Assembly: GCA_963760125.1 (NCBI GenBank)
Contig: CAVXBV010000012.1
Span: 244,369 to 308,368 of the forward strand
DNA: 64,000 bases
Direction: 5' to 3'
Source: RYN-111 sp963760125
GTDB taxonomy: Bacteria > Actinomycetota > Actinomycetes > Mycobacteriales > SCTD01
Below, in pieces: positions 42,101 through 48,885 of the stretch. Below the pieces are notes generated by a model. It was not told where the DNA came from, ran no database searches, and was given only the letters and a program-made list of their open reading frames with translations. Position numbers and translations under genes: made by a program. How positions within the stretch are numbered: the stretch's first letter is position 1; each line of letters opens with the position of its first letter.

Positions 42101-43642
42101 CTGCGCGAACAGCTGGCTGAAGTAGTCGAACAGCAGCCGTGGCCGCTGGGACAGGACCGCGACGGGGGTGTCCGTGCCCATCGACCCGATCGGCTCGGCG
42201 GCCGTCTTCGCCATCGGAGTGAGCAGCAGCCGGACCTCCTCCTCGGTGTAGCCGAAGGTCTGCTGTCGCCGGAGCACCGACTCCGAGGTGTAGATGACGT
42301 GCTCGCGCTCGGGAAGCTCCTCCAGGGTGAGGGCGCCGGCGTGCATCCAGTCGGCGTAGGGGTGCTCGGCCGCGAGCTCGGCCTTGATCTCGTCGTCCTC
42401 GACGATGCGACCCTTGGCCGTGTCGACGAGGAACATCTTGCCCGGCTGCAGCCGGCCTTTGCGCTTCACCTGGTCGGACGGGATGTCGAGCACCCCGACC
42501 TCCGAGGCGAGCACGACGGTGCCGTCAACGGTCTCCCACCACCGACCCGGGCGAAGACCGTTGCGGTCGAGCACGGCGCCGATCACGGTGCCGTCGGTGA
42601 AGGTCACGCAGGCCGGCCCGTCCCATGGCTCCATCAAGGAGGAGTGGTAGGCGTAGAAGGCCTTCTTCGCGGGGTCCATGGCGACGGCGTTCTCCCACGC
42701 CTCGGGAACCATCATGAGGACGGCGTGCGGCAGCGACCGACCGGCCAGGTGGAGCAGCTCGAGCACCTCGTCGAACGACGCCGAGTCGGACGCTCCCGGG
42801 GTGCAGATGGGGAACAGCCGCGACAGGTCGTCCGGGAGGTCCGCCGGGCCCCGCAGCAGGGCCTCGCGGGCCCGCATCCAGTTCCGGTTGCCCTTGACCG
42901 TGTTGATCTCGCCGTTGTGGGCGATGAAGCGGTACGGGTGGGCCAGCGGCCAGCTGGGGAAGGTGTTGGTGCTGAAGCGCGAGTGCACGAGCGCCAGCGC
43001 ACTGACGTAGCGCTCGTCCGACAGGTCCGGGAAGAACGGCTGCAGTTGGCCTGTCGTGAGCATCCCCTTGTAGACGATGGTGCGCGTCGACAGGGACGGG
43101 AAGTACGTCTGGGTCTCGTGCTCAGCGCGCTTGCGCGTGACGTACGCCCGGCGCTCGAGCGCCTCGGCGCTCAGCTCCGCGGCCGCGCCGAGGAACAGCT
43201 GCCGGAAGATCGGCATGACACTGGCCGCGGTGCGGCCGATGCCGGCGCCACGCGGGTCGGTCGGGAGGTCGCGCCAGGTGAGGACCTGAAGGCCCTCCTC
43301 GGCAGCGATGCGCTCGATGGCGAGCTGGGCGTCGACGGCCGCGCGAGGGTTGGTCGGCAGGAAGGCCGTGCCCACCGCGTAGATCTCCGGGAGCTGGACC
43401 GACGCGACCGCGCGGTAGAGCGCGTCGGGCACCTGCGTCAGGATGCCTGCCCCGTCACCGGTCTCCGGCTCGCTGCCTGAGGCACCGCGGTGCTCGAGGT
43501 TGCGCAGCGCGGTCAGGCCCTGCTCGACGGTGCCGTGCGTCGCCCGTCCGGCGACATCGACGACGAAGGCCACACCGCAGGCGTCGTGCTCGAAGCTCGG
43601 GTCGTACAGCCCCTGGGCTGCGGGCGTCGTGAGGGGGAGCAT
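39149..43642 (-). CDS. gltB: Glutamate synthase large subunit
   Basis: This 1497-aa enzyme has an N-terminal class-II glutaminase domain; the nucleophile is Cys22 in FEHDACGVAFVVDV after a short leader that is normally cleaved. The central FMN domain has VELVSGHDGGTGASPLTSLKHAG-type motifs (LVSGHDGGTGASP), the 3Fe-4S cysteines in CIMMRVCHLDTCPVGIATQ, and a C-terminal right-handed beta-helix domain rich in glycine (GKGLSGGRIIVRP, NTLLYGATSGSLFVRG). The ATG has GGAGG seven bases upstream. It is the first gene of gltBD. A Shine-Dalgarno and longer leader suggest regulated transcription, but no operator is evident. Confidence 0.97.
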   Translation of the reverse strand: MLPLTTPAAQGLYDPSFEHDACGVAFVVDVAGRATHGTVEQGLTALRNLEHRGASGSEPETGDGAGILTQVPDALYRAVASVQLPEIYAVGTAFLPTNPRAAVDAQLAIERIAAEEGLQVLTWRDLPTDPRGAGIGRTAASVMPIFRQLFLGAAAELSAEALERRAYVTRKRAEHETQTYFPSLSTRTIVYKGMLTTGQLQPFFPDLSDERYVSALALVHSRFSTNTFPSWPLAHPYRFIAHNGEINTVKGNRNWMRAREALLRGPADLPDDLSRLFPICTPGASDSASFDEVLELLHLAGRSLPHAVLMMVPEAWENAVAMDPAKKAFYAYHSSLMEPWDGPACVTFTDGTVIGAVLDRNGLRPGRWWETVDGTVVLASEVGVLDIPSDQVKRKGRLQPGKMFLVDTAKGRIVEDDEIKAELAAEHPYADWMHAGALTLEELPEREHVIYTSESVLRRQQTFGYTEEEVRLLLTPMAKTAAEPIGSMGTDTPVAVLSQRPRLLFDYFSQLFAQVTNPPLDAIREELVTSLSATLGPEQNLLEPTAAACRQVTLPFPVIDNDELSKIVNINVDGDQPGLAAVTISGLYPVHGGGEAMRDALDRIRREVSTAIAGGAHLIVLSDRESTESMAPIPSLLLTSAVHHHLIREKARTRVGLLVEAGDVREVHHVALLIGYGAAAVNPYLAMETVEDLVRGGTITGITYKDAQKALIKALGKGVLKVMSKMGISTIASYTGAQVFEALGLSHDLIEEYFTGTTSRLGGIGLDVIAEEVAARHRTAYPANASERAHRRLEVGGEYQWRREGETHLFNPETVFKLQHSTRTQQYDVFQEYTGAVDAMSASAGTLRGLFALREGLRPPVPLDEVESVADICTRFNTGAMSLGSISPEAHETMAVAMNRLGARSNTGEGGEDPERLYDPLRRSAIKQVASGRFGVTSEYLVNASDIQIKMAQGAKPGEGGQLPGPKVDPYIAKMRHSTPGVGLISPPPHHDIYSIEDLAQLIHDLKNANHQARIHVKLVAEVGIGTVAAGVSKAHADVVLVSGHDGGTGASPLTSLKHAGAPWELGLAETQQTLLLNGLRDRIVVQVDGQLKTGRDVVIAALLGAEEFGFATAPLVVSGCIMMRVCHLDTCPVGIATQNAELRKKFSGSPEFVVTFFEYIAQEVREHLARLGFRSIEEAVGHAEVLDTRRAIEHWKAAGLDLAPVLHVPDLPAGSALTKQVDQDHGLSQALDNTLLQLCEGALADGTKVALELPLRNVNRTVGTMLGAELTRRYGSGGLPDGTIDITFTGSAGQSLGAFLPRGITLRLLGDANDYVGKGLSGGRIIVRPALDATFVAEESVIAGNTLLYGATSGSLFVRGRVGERFCVRNSGATAVVEGVGDHACEYMTGGRVAIIGPTGRNIAAGMSGGVAYVLDLHVVDVNPDMVDLDPLDDGDRETLRQMLTEHEETTGSPVAAGLLEGDLSRFTKVMPRDYKRVLAELAATTTDDLATAGKG

Positions 43643-43733
43643 GCGAGGGCCTCCGTCGGGGTGGTCGACTGGTGATGCGGTGCTGCCACCCGGGACGTCA
43701 CTGGCCCTGCTGCAGATGACAACGACGTTACAC

Positions 43734-43751
43734 GACCGGACAGCACCGGTC
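43734..43751 (-). terminator. Hairpin after the VIT-type gene
   Basis: GACCGG pairs with CCGGTC across a 6-nt loop, starting 5 bp after the stop at 43757. It is short and has no U-run, so it is a weak terminator candidate upstream of gltB. Confidence 0.35.
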
Positions 43752-43756
43752 CTGGC

Positions 43757-44476
43757 TCAGGCGCCGACTGCGCGCCCGATGGCGAAGGTCACGAGGGCAG
43801 CGGCAGCGCCCAACGCGAGCTGCCGAGAGCCGGCGTACGCCCAGTTACGGGTGGTGAAGCGACTGACGGCAGCGCCGGCCAGGAACAGCCCTGCGCCGCC
43901 GAGCAGGCAGGACAGCAGCAAGGTGGTGGCGCCCAGCAGGTACGGCAGCAGCGGCAGGACCGCGCCCAACGCGAACGCGACGAACGACGAGCCGGCAGCG
44001 GTCCACGGGCTGGGCAGGTCGTCGGGGTCGACCCCCAGCTCCTCGCGGGCATGGACCCGCCAGGCCTGCTCCGGGTCGCGCGAGAGCTGCCGCGCGACCT
44101 CGGCGGCCAGCTCGGCGTCGACGCCGCGGGACCGGTAGATCGCGGCCAGCTCGGCCTGCTCGGCGGCCGGCACGCGCGCGATCTCGGCCTTCTCGATCTC
44201 GATCTCCGCACGCGTCAGCTCGGTCTGCGAGGCGACGCTGACGTACTCGCCCGTCGCCATGGAGAACGCGCCGGCCGCGAGGCCTGCCAGTCCGGTCAGG
44301 ACGACGGTGCGTGCGCTGACGTTGGCGCTCGCCACCCCGATGATCAGGGCGGTGTTGCTCACCAGGCCGTCGGTGACCCCGAACACGGCCGGCCGCAACC
44401 AGCCGCCGGTGACGTCGCGGTGGTCGTGGTGGTGCTCACCGCTCTCCCGGCTCGGCACCTGCTCCGCGGTCGTCAT
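43757..44476 (-). CDS. VIT1/CCC1-family membrane transporter
   Basis: This 239-aa protein has an N-terminal His-rich stretch (ESGEHHHDHRD), then the family motif WLRPAVFGVTDGLVSNTALIIGVASA, GAFSMATGEYVSVASQTE (the conserved metal-site helix with Glu), and an acidic helical hairpin (EIEIEKAEIARVPAAEQAELAAIYRSRGVDAELAAEVARQL) seen in VIT-type iron/manganese transporters. Three more C-terminal helices follow. The start is the ATG at 44476, overlapping the lgt stop as ATGA. TACCCT also lies 7 nt before it, so it may have its own leaderless promoter inside lgt. Its cargo is probably Fe(II) or Mn(II). Confidence 0.88.
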   Translation of the reverse strand: MTTAEQVPSRESGEHHHDHRDVTGGWLRPAVFGVTDGLVSNTALIIGVASANVSARTVVLTGLAGLAAGAFSMATGEYVSVASQTELTRAEIEIEKAEIARVPAAEQAELAAIYRSRGVDAELAAEVARQLSRDPEQAWRVHAREELGVDPDDLPSPWTAAGSSFVAFALGAVLPLLPYLLGATTLLLSCLLGGAGLFLAGAAVSRFTTRNWAYAGSRQLALGAAAALVTFAIGRAVGA

Positions 44477-45330
44477 GACGTCGAGGGTACGTCGGGAGCG
44501 GGCGTCTGGGCCGGGTGGCGGTCCTGCGCGTCCGCGCGCATGATCACGTCGGGGCCGCTCCCGCGCCGAGCCACCAGGAACGCGACCGCAGCGACGAACA
44601 GCGCGGCGCTGACGTAGTCGTTCAGCCGGATCCCGAAGTAGTGCTGGGCGTCGTCGATGCGCAGGGCTTCGATCCAGCCGCGCCCGACGCAGTACGCCGC
44701 GACGTACAGCGCCAGCGCCCGTCCCTTGCCGAGCTGCCAGCGGTTGTCGGCCCACAGCACCAGACCGGCCACGCCGAAGTTCCAGAGCATCTCGTAGAGG
44801 AAGGTCGGCTGGTAGGTCCCGGCGATGCCGTCCGGCGCGTGGTCGGCGTCGATCTCCAGGCCCCAGGGCAGCGAGGTGGCCCGGCCGTAGAGCTCCTGGT
44901 TGAAGTAGTTACCCAGGCGCCCGATCCCCTGCGCGACGGCGAGGAACGGCGCCACGGTGTCCGCGACCGCCAAGAAGCTGATGCCCCGCCGGCGCAGCAC
45001 GAAGGCGGCGCCGAGACAGCCGCCGAAGATGCCGCCCCAGATGCCCAGACCGCCGTGCCAGATGTAGAGCGCCTCCAGCGGGTCGTTGAGGTACTTCGAG
45101 CCGCTCGTGACCACGTGGTAGAGCCGAGCGCCCACCAAGCCAGCCGGCACGGCCGTGGCGGCCATGTCCCCGATGACGCCGTGCGTGCCGCCTCGGGCCA
45201 CCCATCGCCGCTCCCCCAGCCACACCGCCACGACGACGCCCAGCAGGATGAAGAAGGCATAGGCGCGCAACGGGATCGGCCCGAGGTGCACGACGCCGGA
45301 CGACGGGCTGGGGATCGACGCAAGAGGCAC
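44473..45330 (-). CDS. lgt: Prolipoprotein diacylglyceryl transferase
   Basis: Lgt moves diacylglyceryl from phosphatidylglycerol to the lipobox cysteine of prolipoproteins in the membrane. The 285-aa protein has about seven helices, the conserved PLRAYAFFILLGVVVAV start, HGGLGIWGGIFGG with the catalytic-region residues and the signature GIGRLGNYFNQELYG. The GTG at 45330 has TAGGCT 6 nt upstream (leaderless). Several lipoproteins in this window (22991, 32633, 61695, 62221) would be its substrates. It lies 68 bp downstream of trpA, where its own promoter sits. Confidence 0.95.
   Translation of the reverse strand: MPLASIPSPSSGVVHLGPIPLRAYAFFILLGVVVAVWLGERRWVARGGTHGVIGDMAATAVPAGLVGARLYHVVTSGSKYLNDPLEALYIWHGGLGIWGGIFGGCLGAAFVLRRRGISFLAVADTVAPFLAVAQGIGRLGNYFNQELYGRATSLPWGLEIDADHAPDGIAGTYQPTFLYEMLWNFGVAGLVLWADNRWQLGKGRALALYVAAYCVGRGWIEALRIDDAQHYFGIRLNDYVSAALFVAAVAFLVARRGSGPDVIMRADAQDRHPAQTPAPDVPSTS
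44484..44489 (-). promoter_or_regulatory. -10-like hexamer (TACCCT) for the VIT-type gene, inside lgt
   Basis: TACCCT on the minus strand is 7 nt before the ATG at 44476 and lies in the last codons of lgt. It suggests independent expression of the metal transporter. Confidence 0.35.
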
Positions 45331-45336
45331 CAGCCC

Positions 45337-45342
45337 AGCCTA
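45337..45342 (-). promoter_or_regulatory. -10-like hexamer (TAGGCT) for lgt
   Basis: TAGGCT on the minus strand is 6 nt before the lgt GTG, within the 68-bp trpA-lgt gap. It matches the hexamer of pyk, thrS and the tRNA. Confidence 0.5.
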
Positions 45343-45398
45343 GGTCGGTCCGACGCCCGCCACGGTCCAGGCGCGACGCCGGGAGCCGGCCGCGAGCT

Positions 45399-46181
45399 TC
45401 ACGAGCGCTGCCGGACTCCCCGGGCGAGATCCTGTGCCAGCACGCGCACCGCCGACGCACCGCCGTCACGCAGGGCCTGGACGAACGCCGTGCCGACGAT
45501 GACGCCATCGGCGTACGCGGCGACCTCCGCCGCCTGGTCACCGTCGCTCACGCCGAGACCGACGCAGACCGGAAGGGCGGTCTGCGCGCGCGTGCGGGCC
45601 ACCAGCTCCTCGGCGCGGTTGCCGACGGTCGCCCGGGTACCCGTGACGCCCATGGTGCTGGCGGCGTACACGAAGCCACGGTTGGTCCGGCCGACGACGG
45701 CGATGCGCTCGTCGGTGCTGGACGGGGCGACGAGGAAGACGGGGTCGAGATCATGCGTGCGTGCTGCGTCGAGCCAGGGTCCGGCCTCCTCGGGGATCAG
45801 GTCCGGGGTGATCGCCCCACTCCCCCCTGCCGCGACGAGCCGTGCGGCAAAGCCCTGGGGCGTGAGCTTCTCGATGGGGTTCCAGTAGCCCATCACCACC
45901 ACGGGAACGCGCTCGCTCACGCTGCGGACGGCGTCGAACACGTGCGCCACTCGCGAACCGGCGCGCAGGGCGGCATCGACGGCCACCTGGATGACCGGCC
46001 CGTCCATGCCCGGGTCGGTGTACGGGACGCCGATCTCCACCAGGTCGACCCCTCCGTCGACCATGGCCAGCATCGCGGCGACGCTCTCGTCGTACGACGG
46101 GAAGCCCACCGGAAGGTAGCCGATCAGCGCCGCCCGGTTCTCCGCGCGGCAGGTGGCGAAGAGGTCGTCGATGCGGGTCAC
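45399..46181 (-). CDS. trpA: Tryptophan synthase alpha subunit
   Basis: TrpA cleaves indole-3-glycerol phosphate to indole and glyceraldehyde 3-phosphate. The 260-aa barrel has ALIGYLPVGFPSYDES, VDLVEIGVPYTDPGMDGPVIQ (catalytic Glu and Asp), VMGYWNPIEKL, GAITPDLIPEEA and VGLGVSDGDQ with the phosphate-binding glycines. The GTG at 46181 overlaps the trpB stop by three bases (GTGA); the longer open frame is inside trpB. It is third of trpCBA, with no trpD, E or G nearby. lgt follows after a 68-bp gap with its own promoter. Confidence 0.95.
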   Translation of the reverse strand: MTRIDDLFATCRAENRAALIGYLPVGFPSYDESVAAMLAMVDGGVDLVEIGVPYTDPGMDGPVIQVAVDAALRAGSRVAHVFDAVRSVSERVPVVVMGYWNPIEKLTPQGFAARLVAAGGSGAITPDLIPEEAGPWLDAARTHDLDPVFLVAPSSTDERIAVVGRTNRGFVYAASTMGVTGTRATVGNRAEELVARTRAQTALPVCVGLGVSDGDQAAEVAAYADGVIVGTAFVQALRDGGASAVRVLAQDLARGVRQRS

Positions 46182-47446
46182 TCCGAGGCCGCCCGCTCGT
46201 CGTTGGCGTCCTTGATGTCCTCGTTGCTGACCAGTCCGAAGAACCGCGCGCACGTGTCCACGTCCTTGTCCCCGCGCCCGCTCGTGTTGACGACGATGAC
46301 GAGGTCCTCGGCGGACCGGCCCGCGGCGACCTGGGCCCTCCCCCAGTCGCACGCACCGGCGAACGCGTGAGCGGTCTCGATGGCGCAGAGGATCCCCTCG
46401 CTCTTCGCCAGCTTCTCCAGCGCCGCCATGGCCCAGGCATCGGACACCCCGGTGTAGGTCGCCCGGCCGGAGTCGCGCAGCCACGCGTGCTCCGGGCCGA
46501 CGCCGGGGTAGTCGAGCCCGGCACTGATGCTGGTGGTGTCGAGCGTCTGCCCGTCGTCGTCCTGCATCAGGTAGGAGCGGGCACCGTGCAGCACACCCGG
46601 CGAGCCCGCGGTCAGGGGCGCCGCGTGCCGTCCGGTCTCGACGCCGTCACCGCCGGCCTCGCAGCCGACCAGCGCCACCGAGGCGTCGGGGATGAAGGCG
46701 TGGAAAGCCCCCATCGCGTTGCTGCCGCCGCCGACGCAGGCCACGACCGCGTCGGGGAGCCGGCCTACCCGCGCGAGCACCTGGGCCCGTGCCTCGACGC
46801 CGATGATCCGCTGGAAGTCCCGGACCAGCATGGGGAACGGGTGCGGTCCCACCACGGAACCGATGGCGTAGTGCGTGGTCTCCACGTTGGCCACCCAGTC
46901 GCGGAACGCCTCGTTGGTCGCGTCCTTGAGGGTGCGGGTGCCCGTGGTGACCGGGACGACCGTGGCCCCGAGCAGGCGCATCCGGGCGACGTTGAGGGCT
47001 TGCCGTCGGGTGTCCTCCTCGCCCATGTAGACCGTGCACTCGAACCCGAACAGGGCCGCCGCGGTTGCCGTGGCCACCCCGTGCTGCCCGGCGCCGGTCT
47101 CGGCGATCACCCGCGTCTTGCCCATGCGCTTGGTGAGCAGGGCCTGGCCCAGCACGTTGTTGATCTTGTGACTGCCCGTGTGCGCGAGGTCCTCGCGCTT
47201 GAGGAAGATCCGCGCCCCGCCGGCGTGCTCGCCGAGCCGCCGCGCTTCGGTGAGCGGCGTCGGGCGACCTGCGTAGTGGGTGAGCAGGTCGTCGAGATCT
47301 GCCAGGAACACGGGGTCCCGCTGGCTCTCGGCATGCTGCTGCGTGAGCTGGTCGAGCGCGGCGATGAGCGCCTCGGGGACGAAGCGCCCGCCGTACGGGC
47401 CGAAGTGGCCGCTGGCATCGGGCACGATGGAGTCGGGGGTGCTCAC
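46178..47446 (-). CDS. trpB: Tryptophan synthase beta subunit
   Basis: TrpB joins indole and serine to tryptophan using PLP. The 422-aa protein has HFGPYGGRFVPEALIAAL, the PLP lysine in DLAHTGSHKINNVLGQALL, GAGQHGVATATAAALFG, and the phosphate-binding loop VGGGSNAMGAF. The GTG at 47446 is 15 bp after trpC. Domain order and length are normal. The last residues (ANDERAASE) extend slightly beyond the usual end, just before the trpA start. Confidence 0.97.
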   Translation of the reverse strand: MSTPDSIVPDASGHFGPYGGRFVPEALIAALDQLTQQHAESQRDPVFLADLDDLLTHYAGRPTPLTEARRLGEHAGGARIFLKREDLAHTGSHKINNVLGQALLTKRMGKTRVIAETGAGQHGVATATAAALFGFECTVYMGEEDTRRQALNVARMRLLGATVVPVTTGTRTLKDATNEAFRDWVANVETTHYAIGSVVGPHPFPMLVRDFQRIIGVEARAQVLARVGRLPDAVVACVGGGSNAMGAFHAFIPDASVALVGCEAGGDGVETGRHAAPLTAGSPGVLHGARSYLMQDDDGQTLDTTSISAGLDYPGVGPEHAWLRDSGRATYTGVSDAWAMAALEKLAKSEGILCAIETAHAFAGACDWGRAQVAAGRSAEDLVIVVNTSGRGDKDVDTCARFFGLVSNEDIKDANDERAASE

Positions 47447-47461
47447 GGCGGTCAGGGCTCT

Positions 47462-48265
47462 CTACTGGTGGCCGGCGGCGGGGTGCGCACCGGCGGTGAC
47501 GAGGTCGGCGACGGCCTGCCGCGGGTTGCCCCCCACGACAACGCCCTCACCCACGAGCACGGCGTCGGCGCCGTGAGCGGCGTATGCCAGCAGGTCGTGC
47601 GGACCACGGACGCCCGACTCGGCCACCTTCAGGACGCCGTCCGGGATGAGCGGGCTGAGGCGACCGAAAACCCCGCGGTCCACCTCGAGGGTCTTGAGGT
47701 TGCGAGCGTTGACCCCGATGAGGTCGGCGTCGGCCGCCAGGGCGCGCTCGAGCTCGGGCTCGTCGTGCACCTCGATGAGCGGGGTCATGCCCAGGGAGCG
47801 GGTGCGCTCAAGCAGGCTGACCAGCGCCTCCTGCTCGAGGGCGGCCACGATCAGCAAGATGACGTCGGCGCCGTGCGCTCGGGCCTCCCACAGCTGGTAG
47901 CTGGAGACCACGAAATCCTTGCGCAGCAGGGGGACCTCGACCGCGAGGCGTACCGCGTCCAGGTCCGCGAGTGACCCGCCGAAGCGCCGCCGCTCGGTGA
48001 GCACGCTGATGATGCTCGCGCCCCCGGCTTCGTAGTCCACCGCGAGCGCCGCCGGATCGGCGATCGCCGCGAGGGCGCCCTTCGACGGGCTGCTGCGCTT
48101 GACCTCGGCGATGACGGCCACGCCCGGGCCGCTGAGCGCGGCCCGTCCGTCCCGCGCCGCCGGACGACCCAGCGCACGCTCCTTGAGCACCTCGAGGGGC
48201 ACGGTCGCCTGACGGGCAGCGAGGTCCTCCCGGACGCCGACGAGGATGTCGTCGAGCACGCTCAC
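47462..48265 (-). CDS. trpC: Indole-3-glycerol phosphate synthase
   Basis: TrpC closes the indole ring from CdRP. The 267-aa barrel starts SVLDDILVGVREDLAARQ and has VIAEVKRSSPSKGALA (catalytic Lys and Ser), VPLLRKDFVVSSYQLWEARAHGADVILLIVAAL and LIGVNARNLKTLEVD with VAESGVRGPHD. I chose the GTG at 48265, 10 nt after GGGAG, rather than the open frame to 48286. It is first in trpCBA. The 92-bp gap to the HIT gene must hold the promoter or a read-through point; I saw no leader peptide rich in Trp codons. Confidence 0.95.
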   Translation of the reverse strand: MSVLDDILVGVREDLAARQATVPLEVLKERALGRPAARDGRAALSGPGVAVIAEVKRSSPSKGALAAIADPAALAVDYEAGGASIISVLTERRRFGGSLADLDAVRLAVEVPLLRKDFVVSSYQLWEARAHGADVILLIVAALEQEALVSLLERTRSLGMTPLIEVHDEPELERALAADADLIGVNARNLKTLEVDRGVFGRLSPLIPDGVLKVAESGVRGPHDLLAYAAHGADAVLVGEGVVVGGNPRQAVADLVTAGAHPAAGHQ

Positions 48266-48357
48266 CGATGCATCTCCCACTCTCACGCCTGCTGCCTGCT
48301 CGACGTGGTTGTCCTGTCGTCACGGTAGACCGCGGCCCTCAGCGAGCCGCTCCCGGG

Positions 48358-48885
48358 TCAGACCTCGGACCAGGCCCTCGCCAGCAGGTCGCGGGTGTCG
48401 CCGAGCAGCTGGGGCAGCACCTTGGTGTGTCCGACCACGGGCATGAAGTTGGTGTCCCCACCCCACCGCGGCACGACGTGCTGGTGAAGGTGCGCCGCAA
48501 TGCCGGCGCCGGCCACGGTGCCGAGGTTCATCCCTACGTTGAAGCCGTGGGCGCCGCTGGCGTGGCGGATCGCGCGGATGGCGTGCTGGGTCAGCTCGGC
48601 CATCTCGACCGTCTCCTCATCGGTCAGCTCGTCGTACGCCGCGACATGGCGGTACGGCACGACCATGAGGTGCCCCGAGTTGTACGGGTAGAGGTTGAGC
48701 ACGACGAAGCACGCCTCCCCGCGCGCCACCACCAGACCCTCGTTGTCGGCCATGCCAGGGATGTCGCAGAAAGGGCAGTCCGGCCCCTTGCCCTCGCCGG
48801 CGATGTACGCCATCCGGTGCGGGGTCCAGAGCCGCTGGAACGCGTCCGGCACACCTGCCCCGTGCTGCTGCTCCGGCTCAGACAC
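48358..48885 (-). CDS. HIT-family nucleotide phosphorylase/hydrolase (AP4A-type)
   Basis: This 175-aa protein has CPFCDIPGMADNEGLVVARGEACFVVLNLYPYNSGHLMVVPYRHV with a CxxC zinc-like pair, and the triad AHLHQHVVPRWGGDTNFMPVVG with H-x-H-x-H. This is the AP4A phosphorylase-like branch found beside thrS in M. tuberculosis (Rv2613c, from memory). Its ATG lies 8 bp inside the thrS end, so it is co-transcribed with thrS. It probably degrades diadenosine polyphosphates or AMP conjugates formed by aminoacyl-tRNA synthetases. Confidence 0.92.
   Translation of the reverse strand: MSEPEQQHGAGVPDAFQRLWTPHRMAYIAGEGKGPDCPFCDIPGMADNEGLVVARGEACFVVLNLYPYNSGHLMVVPYRHVAAYDELTDEETVEMAELTQHAIRAIRHASGAHGFNVGMNLGTVAGAGIAAHLHQHVVPRWGGDTNFMPVVGHTKVLPQLLGDTRDLLARAWSEV

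Noticed and set aside
40259..43480. Plus-strand open frame of about 1,070 codons opposite gltB
   Set aside because: It is a GC-driven antisense shadow with Arg/Gly/Asp/Val-rich sequence and no domain. The minus strand encodes a complete GltB with all motifs. Similar long shadows opposite uvrB (1849-4950) and aftD (10155-13715) were rejected for the same reason.
48266..48357. Trp attenuator before trpC
   Set aside because: The 92-bp gap has no short frame with consecutive Trp codons and no clear alternative hairpins.
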